From NCBI GenBank assembly GCA_030141605.1, contig JAQGDQ010000178.1:374628-438627 (forward strand): 64,000 bases of DNA, written 5' to 3'. The stretch comes from Tubiluchus corallicola. Its lineage: Eukaryota; Priapulida; Priapulimorpha; Priapulimorphida; Tubiluchidae. The notes beneath the pieces are model-generated. The model was not told where the DNA came from and made no database searches. It worked only from the letters and a program-made list of their open reading frames with translations. Positions 38,601-52,000 of the stretch are shown here, piece after piece (within the stretch, counting starts at the first letter, position 1; each line of letters starts with the position of its first letter). The position numbers were made by a program, and so were the translations under genes.

Positions 38601-41600
38601 GATTGAGCTGCATTAATGACCACAAAAATCTTCATAATGCATTAAGATGATGCAGTTTTCCCATGTTCAGTTGAGAACAAACTACTAGCATTCAAATGGC
38701 GATGCACCAGATAGCATATATTTCTCTTAGTCTGCCTTTAGTCTGGCACAAAAACTTATGAACTACATTGGCAGGACAAAGAACAGACACGACTTTCTCT
38801 TCACTCACCCAAAAGCGAACAAATACAAAGTGATTATTCACAAATGGGACACACAAAGATTTCTCGGTGTATTCAGAATAAAGGTTTGAGAGTGTTGCAA
38901 AATTATTAAGAAGGCATTGTGTCTGCTCTTGGTACCATCAATGTGATTTATAAGTATTTTGCAGTACCACTGTGGCAATTCTTACATAGGGCAGACTAAG
39001 AGAAATCTAGACTATCGAGTACATCAGCATTTGAATGATAAAAGACTGATCTCAAATGAACATTTGCGAAAATGCATCAGCTTAATAAGAAGATTTTACA
39101 TATTGCATTAAGCTGATGCAGTTTAGCTGATGTTCAGTTGAGACCAAGCTATTAGCATTCAAATTATCATTCACAATAGCATGCACCAGTTAGCCTAGAT
39201 TTGTCTTAGTATGCCCTATGTAAAAATTACCACAGTTGTGCTGCAAAAATTTATAAACAAAATTACATGGCTTAAGTCAAAATTTGATCTGAGGAGGCAC
39301 ATTACATATATATCCTTCAGCCAAAGTCAAATCAGCAATTTGGAGAATTTTAATACATAATTTAGTCTCACAATGAATGGCTGGAGTTGTAAGGGATGCC
39401 ATTTTCCTGAATTGTCATGTATTGGGACTCCTTGGAGATTTTAATTCTAGAATTATTCTGACTTTGAAAATGATATAGGTACCCATCGAAACAATTTTAG
39501 ATAATTTCATACTTTTTTATAGTATTGAAATCAACCTGTGACAATGTATTGAATTATTTTATAATGAAATTTGATCTCAGTTCTGTACTTTTTAATCTAT
39601 ATTGCACTAGTCTTTCAGACTAACTTACACCTTCTGTTTTATATAGTGCTTGTCAGATTACGTTTTGATTACGTGTTAATGTGTACATTCTTTTCAATTC
39701 AATTCAAAATTTTTTATTTATCCACCTCCTTATGTTACAAAGCGTTTGAAACTGTAGTCAGTAAATTATGTTTACGAACTAGAAATTGGAGTGGCAAAGG
39801 ACCAGGGGTTATCGAGCAGCCACCCCTACATTAATAAATTATTTTTAGATACCACAGCTTTCTAAATTTAATGTATACGAATATGTTGTGTCGATTAATT
39901 GTGCTACTATGTGTTGTGAATTTAATATATTGTCTGACGAGACAATAACTAGATTTGCACAAATGAGATTAATCAATTTACTGATATTTTGAAGTTCATT
40001 GTTGGGCAAAATGAACAAAATAAAGCAGCATAACAGAATTCATAGAAATACAGTTGCATGACATGCAATAACAATTAACCATGCAATGTAAACTAAATTA
40101 AATAAACTAAAATAAAAAAGAAATAAACTGAAACCATACGTTACAATAACCTATAGTTAGAACCAAAAACAATAACAAGACCAGAATAAAAAGAAAAACA
40201 AACCAGAATCAGATTGTAATTAGAACGTCAGTTAATTCGATGAAACAAAAATATGCAGATATAGCCTTGCATATTAACTTAATGAGACAAGCTAAAATTT
40301 GCATGCTTAATATTGTTACCATGCAATAATGATGATGATGAACATGATGATGGTGATGATGATGATGTGATGATGATGATGATGATGATGATGATAATAA
40401 TAATAATAATAATAATAATAGTAGTAGTAACAGTATTAATAATAACAAATGCAACAGGAATGAAAGCACAGTAAATTTACCACCAGAATGATCATATGCT
40501 GTCCAGTTTGTTAAATATTCATCTTATATCTGATAATTATGTAAATTAAATAAGGAGTAGTGATACCTATATATGAGTATCTATATTTCTTTTTGTGTGT
40601 ATAATTCCTGTGCTGGGACTAAAAGTCTAACGACTGGAATGTATGCATTTCTTTTATTTATAATAATCAAAATAATTTTATACTATTTTTCCTATTTTGT
40701 TACGCATACTGTGTGCTATGCCATTTTTAGACTAAATTCAAAATTGATAATTTAACACTCTACATTACCTTTGATGTTAAAAGTGTCAGCTCTGCTTTCA
40801 TAAAAAAATGAATAAGTCAGCGGTTCATCTTCGTCTTCAAATCTTTCACATGTTATTTCAAATTCTGTTTCCAAAGCATTTCCTTGACACAGACAAAGGT
40901 AAAACTCATCAATGCCATCACAAGTTTTGCAGATAATAAAATGTGCAAACGATTACGTAATAGCAAAACAATTTCTCACCAAGATTTTTCCACATTTTTT
41001 AGTTAGACGCAAATATAAAACTTCATTGGGTTTTTTGCACAGAATTTAATTTTTAACTAAAGTTGGAAAATAGTACACCATTACAAGTATAGTATAAAAA
41101 CTGCTTACCTCCATCTGGCTTAACAACACAAGTTTTTTTAGTAGGAGGACCGTTTACAACAAACTTGTACCCAGCAAACACTCCACTTACATCAACTCTT
41201 CTTCCTAAAAACAATATCAGAATTTACAGGTCTAGTTTTTATTTTTGAATACTGTCAAATAAATTGTATAAAGTACAATGCTACAAGTAATGCTGATAAT
41301 ATCTCATAATATCTCAGTGTTACTGCCATTAATGTTACGCATTAGTACCCAATTGACACATGTAAGCGCTCATTAAAAGAACAATCAAGCCTTCTGGAAA
41401 GTTAGGCTTATTTCAATGTTTGAAAAAATGTTAGAAGGACAGTAATAAAAGAGTGATAAGCGCCCCACGTTGTTAGTAAAATCACTTTTCACGTTTGGGC
41501 GCTCTCATTTTTCTACCAATGACGTCATTTGTCGACTGAAGAAAAGCTTGTAAATTTCTGCAAAAATTATAGTATTTGCAAAAACCTAAATAACTAATTC

Positions 41601-43019
41601 TGTGATACTTTTGCAAGAACATTAGGTAAGTTAGTTAAGCACTACACTATGCAAAAAATCACAAGGTCAACCAGTTACGCCATAATGTGCAAGTAAATGG
41701 CGGCTGTCAACGTGGCTGAAACTTTCTTTACAGCAGTGGTATAAATTAACTTCATGCTTTATAAACACTCTTTGTTATACTTTCTAAGTTTAAATAATAA
41801 GAATAAAGTAAATCCAACATGATGAGTGACTTGTCCTTTCCTTTAAGACGTTAACATAATAATTATTCAATTATGGTTAACATTTGCGTGCAAAGTAGGT
41901 TTTAATCAGTGTTTATTTTCTTCCTTGTGTTCAAAATAAAGTGGATTATTCAGCAGGTCTTTTCCTTAATGTTAGAGTAACTGGTGAAAAAATTGCTGTT
42001 TTGCCTTTACTCTTAAAATGGAAAATAAAAATCAATATTTCGATACATAGAATTACTATGTGCTAAATGGAAAGTAAAAATCAATATTTCGATATATGGA
42101 ATTACTATGTGCTAAATGGAAAGTAAAAATCAATATTTCGATATACGGAATTAATACGCACTACAACAATTGGGTACAACGAAGTTCACGAACCTTCAGC
42201 TTTAACCTTATAAACAAAATCCTCGACAAAAACATTTTCTTTCGGGATAATGAAGACTTGTGTGTCAGCAGATGCTGTTGTATAAAACTCATCAGAGACG
42301 TCTCTACTTTCAGTTACCGAATAGATGGTCCAGGTAAAATGAAATGGCTCATCATCATTCTTGCAGTTTGTGCAAACAGCTTGTAGAGCTAACTTTTCTC
42401 CCGTATTCACTTTGCGTAAGCAGTTCCTCAAACATCTTTATAATAACAGGCCAGATAAAAACAAAAGAAAAGAGATTATATCAAAACAAGAAGCACTCAA
42501 CTTTGCCCACACACAAATAATTAATATAAAACTAAAGTAAACATTTTCACCGTACTAGTCACCAATCATCATTGAGTACAGTTTCCTATATCACACAATT
42601 TACATGTTAATTAGCCAGAGAATTTTTAAAATAAACTTTGAATTAACAAAAATATTCTCAAAAGATTGGTGCCATTAGAATACCTAATTTCAATAGTTGG
42701 TCTTTCTCCTGGTAAAGCTATTATTTCTTGCTTGGCTATGACAGCAGTTCTGCCTTTTCTTCCAAATGACAGCGCAAAAGTCAATGTTATGTCCTGAGGT
42801 AAAGATCTAGGAGGAATGGTAATAGCTGATTCTGAAAAAATGGCAAAGTGTACTATTAACAACAACAACTTAAAAGTTCAAAAATATAATTCATGCTACC
42901 GCCAAATACGTTTTCCGCCTGAAAAGTGGCCAGGAAAGAAACAGCTCAGCTGTATTGAACTGCATATAAAAATAACCCGTTATACTGCCATCTGTTACCT
43001 GTCATAAGCCACGGAAATA

Positions 43020-43051
<32 letters not shown>

Positions 43052-46000
43052 TCAATAGGAAACACTAAAAGCAGTCTCAACTAACACCAGAGACTTCTTG
43101 GTATAATGCCAACTGTACGAGGCTGATATACGCTCCGCTGAGTCAGAGACACTAGTCAGATATCATGTGTAGAATAATGCCAGTTATCATGTTTGCAAGC
43201 TGTACCGTACAATGTACATCGCTCATGTAAACAAAAACTCCTTAAAGAAGATGAGTGAGTCGTTAATTCACAGATGATTAATTTAATAATTTTTTTTTAA
43301 TTCATTAACTCTTAGAGTGAAAATTGAGGACACTAACCTGTGTAAATTGGACTGGCTGTTGTGATTTATCTATGGGAAAATTTAACACACCTCGTTATAA
43401 TTCAGACTTTTTTCTGATCAAAAAGCGGGCAGTATAAAGAGTATTGACTATATGCATAGATCGTCATTATCACTTCATAATTTTAATTAAACACTGTTAA
43501 TTGTACGCAATTAAAAAACACAGACTAAATTATGTTTTAAACTTGTGTAAATTATTGACATTGAAAATAGTTGTTGCGAGGGCAGCTAAAAAGACGTGAT
43601 AAACAAAATACTTAGCTATAAAAATGTATGTAACATTTGAGATGCAAAAAACCTAATATATTAATAGTAGCTTAAAGGCAGAAATTTCGTTACTTTTTAG
43701 GCACTGCTACTGTAGCATTTTCAGATTGACATGCAATGCTAAATGACAAACCAGAAATAGATATCGTTGTATGATAACGTACAGCGCTCGCTTGTTAAAC
43801 TCCGCTAGCCAATTCATGTACATGATGTGCAAATACATAAAGAGCAGTGAAAATGAAACACATCACCACAATTTCAGAATCACAATCAATTCATAATTTC
43901 AGTTCATAATAGTTGTAAAAATTTAAATGGTTTAATTACTCATACCGTTAAAAGGAAGGAGAGTCACACTATTATCAAAACATCCTGGGACATTAGGATC
44001 AGGAATGCGGCCTGTACCAACATAGCAGTACCATGTATACCTTAAATAAATAGTCATTAGTGTTATTTATTTATAAATTGCTAACTTAATCAAATTTATA
44101 CATTGCTAAGAAATCAGTCTGCAAGTAAATAGACAGTTTCGTTTCCATTGTTACATTATTTTACAAGTTTATAGTGATTCTATTACATTTTGTTTTTGCT
44201 TTGAAATCAGATATAATTCCCAATAGTTATACGATACTTACAATCATTGTGAAATTCATATTTAAATGATTGTTTAACAAAAATCCAACAAATAGTGAAA
44301 ATTGTTTATTTGTTCTTACATGTAAGGAGGATCAACATGATTGGTGTGATTTATACCGTAAACAAATTCGTGATACGTATATTGATCAAGCTGCTTGTTG
44401 TTTGCTTCATTTACAGTTTTGCTAGCATAGTATTCATCACTCTCATGTCCAAAACCAAACTCGTCATCGTTGTCCATAGTTAGATAAGTCCAGTGTTCAT
44501 GCCCAGGGTCGCTGTATGGAGGATAGTCAGGATCATACGACGCAGAACCATTTATCACAAAGCTTTGATTCCAATTGATATACCTGACGTCACCTCCTTG
44601 CAAAATTGGCATTAATTCTGAGGGATATATAATGATCCAACCCTAGATAATACAAGTATAGGCACAAATTAATATGTTTTGTATCAATTTAAAACAGTAA
44701 CATGCTTTTTTGTAATTAAGATATGTATCTTTTTACACCTAGAATGGAGAAACTAACACAGAGTTTTCTACTAATAAAATTTAGTAATTGCATTATTGTA
44801 TTACCGAAGATATTAAATTACTCAAAGTGGAGTTTAATATTTCTTAGAAAAGGGTGAGAAAATCTGTGCAATTCCTAAAAGATACATGTACTGCTTCAAC
44901 ATGGAAATATGTCACATGCCAAAGACTACATGAATAAAATTAACATGAATTAAATCACCTGGTACGTATTTTTCACAACATTTTCTGTCTGTTCAGATAA
45001 CACTGCCAAACGTATGACATATGTCCCTGGTCGTAGAAGCTTGGAAGGTACTATAAAATAGTGGAGAGACGCATTAACACTTTTAGGCAGTTTAATTAAA
45101 TTTGCCCAAGATGGAACAGGGTAATCTTCAGATATGCGAAAGATGTGCCATTCATACCGCAGCTGAACTTTCCTGGTGCAAGTGTCATATACTATTGAGG
45201 ACACTATGAATTCGTCACGAACTCTAAACTTTGGTGCTTCGCTACGACTATAACCAACATTAACAAGATCGATGTTAGGCAAGCAATCATCTGGATTGTC
45301 AAAAACGTTAAAGGTGAGAGATGCATTCCAGTAAACCCAGCCTTCGATAGAGCTATGTGCAGTAACCATATACGTTCCTTTTTTAGCATAAGAGTGACTG
45401 TATTCACACGCCACTCCAGGGATGGTTTCACTAACAGCAATACCTAAAATTTTGTGAGCGCATACAGATGTTTCTTTAATAGGAATAAACTTTTCATGAT
45501 CATAAGTGAATGTGAATTGATCACCCATGTCCCACTCAAACACGACATCTCCAAAAGTTCTGGAGTCATTTGAATATATGAGAAAACAAATGGCATCACC
45601 AGTGTCATATGCAGGCAGATGCTCATCCTCTTCTTTCTTCTCCTGGAGTAGGACCAAATTTCGAAATTTATCTGAAATAGTTGCATTTAATAAACTGGAG
45701 ATTACAAACTGTCCTTATAAGGCACAACAGTTGTACTTGATGGTTTAATCTATAACAGTATAACAACGTAATTTAATCTTATAATACAGGACAGTTGTAT
45801 CTTTACCAAGCAGAAAATGCTACTAAGATGTGACCAGCACCTTAATTTGGATATGGATCTTTCACGTTTCTAAGCAATGACATAAGTCCTCACCATTGCA
45901 TCATCAAACGTGTCTTCTTGTATTGCACAAGTTTTTGTATACATTGTTCTACACATAGTTTATTTAATATAAACTCATTCTAAACACATGGTCATTATAA

Positions 46001-49000
46001 ACGTATTTGTACATCATGAACTCATTGTCAAATGTTTAATATGTAGAAGCTCTATCTCTGTTGGATTGCCAGCGACTAAAGTTTAAACACAGCATACAAT
46101 TTTGGGTATTTAAAATTTTACGAAGCACTGTACATCAAAAACTACATGATAATAGTAATCGGCGCTACTAAGTTATATCTTTCCTGTAAAACCAAATGCT
46201 CAAGGACAGGAAAACACACAAAAAAAAATCAGTTAATTTGGACACAATGTGCAGAAAAGCAAAAAAACAGAGAATGCTTCAGGAAACAAAAATGAATAAT
46301 TCAACAAATTTGACATTACTTGAGCGTTACTGATTTCACGTAACAAGTTTGACAAAACAGCCGATCAGCGACCGAAAATGAATCAAGTGGTACAGTTAGA
46401 ATTCTGTTTCACATGCGTCTTTTGTTTCTTGTCTGCGAGATACATACCATCTGTGTGTGTGCATTCAGTAGAAAAACCATTCAGTAGGAAAATGATACAA
46501 AACAACTGGAAACAAAATTGTTTATCGTTTCTCATTTTCTACCCTCCATGTAAGAGTGGCTCAAGATATTACTACAATTATGTCAAATTATGAGATAAAC
46601 TGAATGAAAATCTTTGCTTAGTTGAAACAAAGTTTAAAAAGTCAACAATTTCATGCTTACATACCAACATCACATAAAAAGCCCATGAAGTCTGTGCTGC
46701 ATGTACAGTTGTAGCCACCAGGGAAGTTAACACAAGCACCACCATTTTTGCAGGGATCATCCACACATTCATCTATGTCTGCAAAAATAGATAAATTTAC
46801 TAAGATGTGGATTTATATTAAATCAATTACCACCTACACAAACAGCGCAATAGTTTTTTATTCATTCAGGTTCCTTCGCTATTGACAGCAAAAATGAGAA
46901 GTTACAATTATTTAACTTTTCTTAAATTTTATAATTTGATTATAAGCGATTATAAAAAAAACTATTACTAGCCACTACCTAAATATACAAATTTATTTCA
47001 CATTGCACTTCCAATTATGCAGCTGCTGACAAAATATTTGTCAATTGTTACATATCGTGTTAATTTCCTAATTACAATAATTTTAATTATACTGTATGAC
47101 TGCCATATAAAACAGAAACTAGATAAGCTTTGGTTACAACTGTCATAATTAATGACGAGGAAGCATTAGCTACTTCAGCACATAAGATATATTAATAATG
47201 AGACAAAATATTTTTCTAAAACTCCCCTTTGTCATCATTGCCGTCTTTTTTCTACTTTGTTGTAACTTTATTGGTGGAGCACACACCCTTGTAAAAATCA
47301 ATCCAATGCACACCTGAAAATATGTTTTCCAAATGTGCACGTATGAAAATTCATTTACAAGTATGAGCAAATTAAGAAAACATTACCCTCACTGCAGTTC
47401 CTTCCTATATAGCCAATTGAGCATTTACACGTATAGTTATTTAAATGGTCAGTACATAAACCATTGATGCATGGACCATCAGAACAATCATCAATATCTA
47501 AAAACCAAGGTGTACAATAAGTGATTCATATAATAATAAATAACCCTTATTTTCATTCTATATTATCAATAAAATTCAACATATTGAGTCTTTTTTCTTT
47601 AATTCTTTCTTTATACTTGTAGATTCTTTAAGCTTAACGTCAGTAACCATCCTCTAGTTCAAGAAAAGATCACAAATATCCTTACCTTAAATGGAAACTG
47701 TGTGGTGTTTGGCTGTTGTGCGCATGCGGCCATGCGTACATGTCCACGACAAGAAGCTGTTCGCTAGGTGAGAAAACACTGTTGCTCACACAGTGCCAAC
47801 CCTGCTGTACAAGTACGGTAGTTTTTCTTTTCGACTAAATTTTCTTTTTATATGTTTGTTTCATTTTACACAATATTAAAACATTTTTCTCAAGTAACAC
47901 CCCTCTAATTTTAACTATGAGATGCCACTGATGCTGACAAAATGTCAGTGATGTAGTAATTTACTATAATGCGTGTCAAAGTTCAAAAAGTTATGTAAAT
48001 CATATCTATTGTCTGTCTACAGGCTAGAACCCTGGTCTCTGCTACAGAATACAATTTTGCACTAGTGTGTCGCAAATGCGAGCATTTAATTTACAGTTTA
48101 TTATTAATTTTCATTTGTAGTTTTAAATTTAGTTTTTTATTACCACTAAATCAGTGCTGACATCTGTTTGTACACTTGGAAATTTCCAACATATATATAG
48201 ATGTACTTGCTACTGCTATATGTTTGTATGGAACTGGGTTACTGGGCTTCTCTGCGAATGTACTAGTTTTTCACACTTGGTAGCAAGATTAGAAGACAAG
48301 CAATAGGCTTAAGCAGTTGTGTGGTTATAATAACGTTTTGACTCAGGTGCCATGATGTATTGGCTGATGGATTTACTTTAACTTTTGTTTACTACTGTTG
48401 ATTATGTTTACCATTTTCGTGTATATGTGGACTGACTATGAGACTATGATTTTGAGTAAAATACAGAATGCAAAGTTAAACCATGTTTTCATCCAGTGAT
48501 TTCATCTGTTTAACACGAACGTCGCAACTACAAAAGCAGTCTGATAAACTTGCCAGGTTGTTGGCTCTTCCCAAAACAACCCAGCGACAACTTTAGCGTC
48601 ACAACATAGTGTACTGCTCACGTGAAATGACCACCGGTGGAGTCACTTGCCAGATGTGGCATACTCAAGGACCCCTTTACCCATACATCCCTCAGTAGTA
48701 GGTCCTACAGGGACACAACTAGGTATTAGCAATGTAACTGTAATTGCTGTAAATTCCATTGCCTTAACTGCAATCATTGCTTAACAGAATCTATATTAAC
48801 CGAACCATCACATTAAATTTTTGATTCAGTAATTAAGGTTTCTTCTATTAACCCTGAACATACATACCAATAATGCTTAAACGTAAAAAGAAAACCAATT
48901 ACCTATTTCACAGTGACGCCCTGTGTAACCAGGTATGCAAGTACAGGTAAAGTTATTAACAGCATCTATGCAGGTACCTCCGTGCATACAATAAATATTC

Positions 49001-52000
49001 TCACATTCATCAATGTCTGAAAGTATTTCCAAGCAATTATAATCAACCAAATTGGTGTTAAGACAACATTCAACCCAGCGATTAAATGTTGAAAAGAATT
49101 GTCAATTATGCCTTTTATCTACTCATATGACACAGGAACTTTTAGTGTTTAAAATCAGGAGATTTTCAAACCGAGATGCAAATCCTTGTTATTAGTAACT
49201 GCTTTTATTAAAACAAAGAATGTAATTATTACCGTAAATCAAATTTACTAGTTGTGTGGATGCAAATGCAAATATAAACTAGAACCTATTTGATTGTGAA
49301 AAGCACACATGCATTTAATTACTAAACTATATTTATTTGAAAAATGTGCTTATTTTATTCATATATCAAACTTTGTTGATTTACTGCTAAATCTTTTACA
49401 TCATTGTAAATTGAATTACCTTGTGTGCCTTGAAATTACAAAAAATATGTAATACAAAACAAAATATACTTGTGTGGCAATCGTGTCCCTCATATCCAAG
49501 CACACACGTGCACTTATAAAAATTAGGATGGTTAACGCAAGTCCCATTATTTTGACATGGTTGATTCTCGCACCAATCAGTCTCTAAAATTTTATAAAAA
49601 AATTGACAGAGGTGCATAAGCACATGCAAGTATACTCAACTGTAATGATTTTCGAATTAATGATTTTTTTTACTTTAAATTCGATTCCAATCTAAAATTT
49701 ATAGATTCCAATAATTTCATCACTTCAACTACATTTCATCATTAAAATATTTGAATCAGCATGCAATCAGCACAATTTAGCTGTGATTTCTATGCAGAAT
49801 CTTTAACCATATCAACTTTTATAAATTATTTCTGAAAATTCATGATAACACTGAACTGCCTAATGTCATTCTGAAATTCTTAGTATACTTTTACTTTAAC
49901 TAATTAACAATGTACATTTGCTGTAGTCACTATACATCCAAAAAATTTTCTGTACATAATGGTGTCAGCCAGGGAAGGATTTAATCAATAAAGTTTTTCA
50001 ATCATTACTTCAAAGATCTTAGTGTATCTCTAATGACTAGTATGGTTAGTTCTATGCAAAGTCTAATTGATATTTATCAATGCTTCGCTTCTCACTTTAA
50101 CGTCATCATTAACATTGAAACAATTACACAGCTCACTATTAAACCACAAGTATGAGCAGCATTCCTAATGGTAGTGTGCATTGCAATAATTGTATTATCA
50201 AATCGGCCTGTACAGAAAAATATATTGGATATATTATCCACATCATTGGCAACAAAAATGATGATATTAGCTGACAGAAATGTATACCTAGCAGTTACAG
50301 CTAATATTCATCTAAGAAATTTCAGTCACTCTATCTTGGAAGTCAAAATTTTGCTCTTTTAAACTTATTGTACAAGTTTTTATGAAGCGAATTTGTGGAT
50401 AAAGTTCCTTGCATATACTCTCTATGAATTTAAAGGCACATATAACAAACAGATAAAGAAATTGTTTTCTCTGTCTTATCATTGCAGTGGAAGGGAAATG
50501 ACACTGAATCTTGTTATCACTGTTATTTTGATGCATTAGTAAGGAAATGTTAATTTTATTTAAAATCATACATTGAAATGTGATAACATTTATCTGAAAG
50601 GTTGTCTGATGTGTATCGCACCTCTAAACTTCACAGCAGGTGGAAGGACATTTTATATGTATAATTCTTGTATTTCACAACTCTCAGACATACTTAAATG
50701 TAAACATGCAATGTTTCATCCATGAACATAATTTTTTTTAAAAAAAGGATTTTTTAATTTTTTAATTAGTTTTATCTACAAACTCTCATTTATCATATCG
50801 TTCATTTACTGTGTGCAAATAATTAAATAAATGCTTTTTATCTCTGAAATAAAGTTGACATTGAAAACTCATAATATCAGCATGCAAATGGATTATGAAT
50901 ATTAATATGATATTTTATTCTTTGCTGTTTCTGTATTCCTTAGCTGTTTCACTTTATTTTTAAATTTATTGTACTTTGTGATTTTACAAACTTATTTATG
51001 AACTGAAAAGCTACCTATTTATTCACAGTATATACTAACCTGAGCAGTCTACATCTGAGAAACCCGGCGCACAGGTGCAATTAAAAGAACCAGGAAGATT
51101 ATTACATGTTCCTCCATTATAACAAGGGTTTTGAGCTGCAGCACATTCATCAACATCTAGATGCACAAACATTAAAACATATAGTGCACTTGCAGTAATG
51201 CAGATTTTTTTCTGTGGCTAATGTAAATATTTCAAGCAAATGCTACAAATGAACAATATGGATGTAGACAACACACAAACAACTTTTACAACATGTCGCT
51301 TACATGCCAGTCCACTTCAGACTTTTCCTAACAGTTTTTTTATTATTATTAAATTGTTTTGCAAGTCAAGGCTATAGCGGCATGCAAATGGATTATGAAT
51401 ATTAATATGATACTTTATTCTTTGCTGTCGCTGTATTCCTTAGTTGTTTCATTTTGTTGTTAAATTTATTGTACTTTGTGATTTTACAAACTTATTTATG
51501 AACTGAAAAACTACCTATTTATTCACAGTATATACTAACCTGAGCAGTCTACATCTGCAAAACCCCGCGCACAGGTGCAATTAAAAGAACCAGGAAGATT
51601 ATTACATGTTCCTCCATTATAACAAGGGTTTTGAGCTGCAGCACATTCATCAACATCTAGATTCACAAACATTAAAACATATAGTGCACTTGCAGTAATG
51701 CAGATTTTTTTCTGTGGCTAATGTAAATATTTCAAGCAAATGCTACAAATGAGCAATATGGATGTAGACAACACACAAACAACTTTTACAACATGTCGCT
51801 TACATGCCAGTCCACTTCAGATTTTTCTGAACAGTTTTTTTATTATTATTAAATTGTTTTGCAAGTCAAGGCTATAGCGGCATGCAAATGGATTATGAAT
51901 ATTAATATGATACTTTATTCTTTGCTGTCGCTGTATTCCTTAGCTGTTTCATTTTGTTGTTAAATTTATTGTACTTTGTGATTTTACAAACTTATTTATG

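Noticed and set aside
40209-40469. Frame with poly-Leu, poly-Ser and poly-His
   Set aside because: Translation of the trinucleotide microsatellite at 40327-40445.
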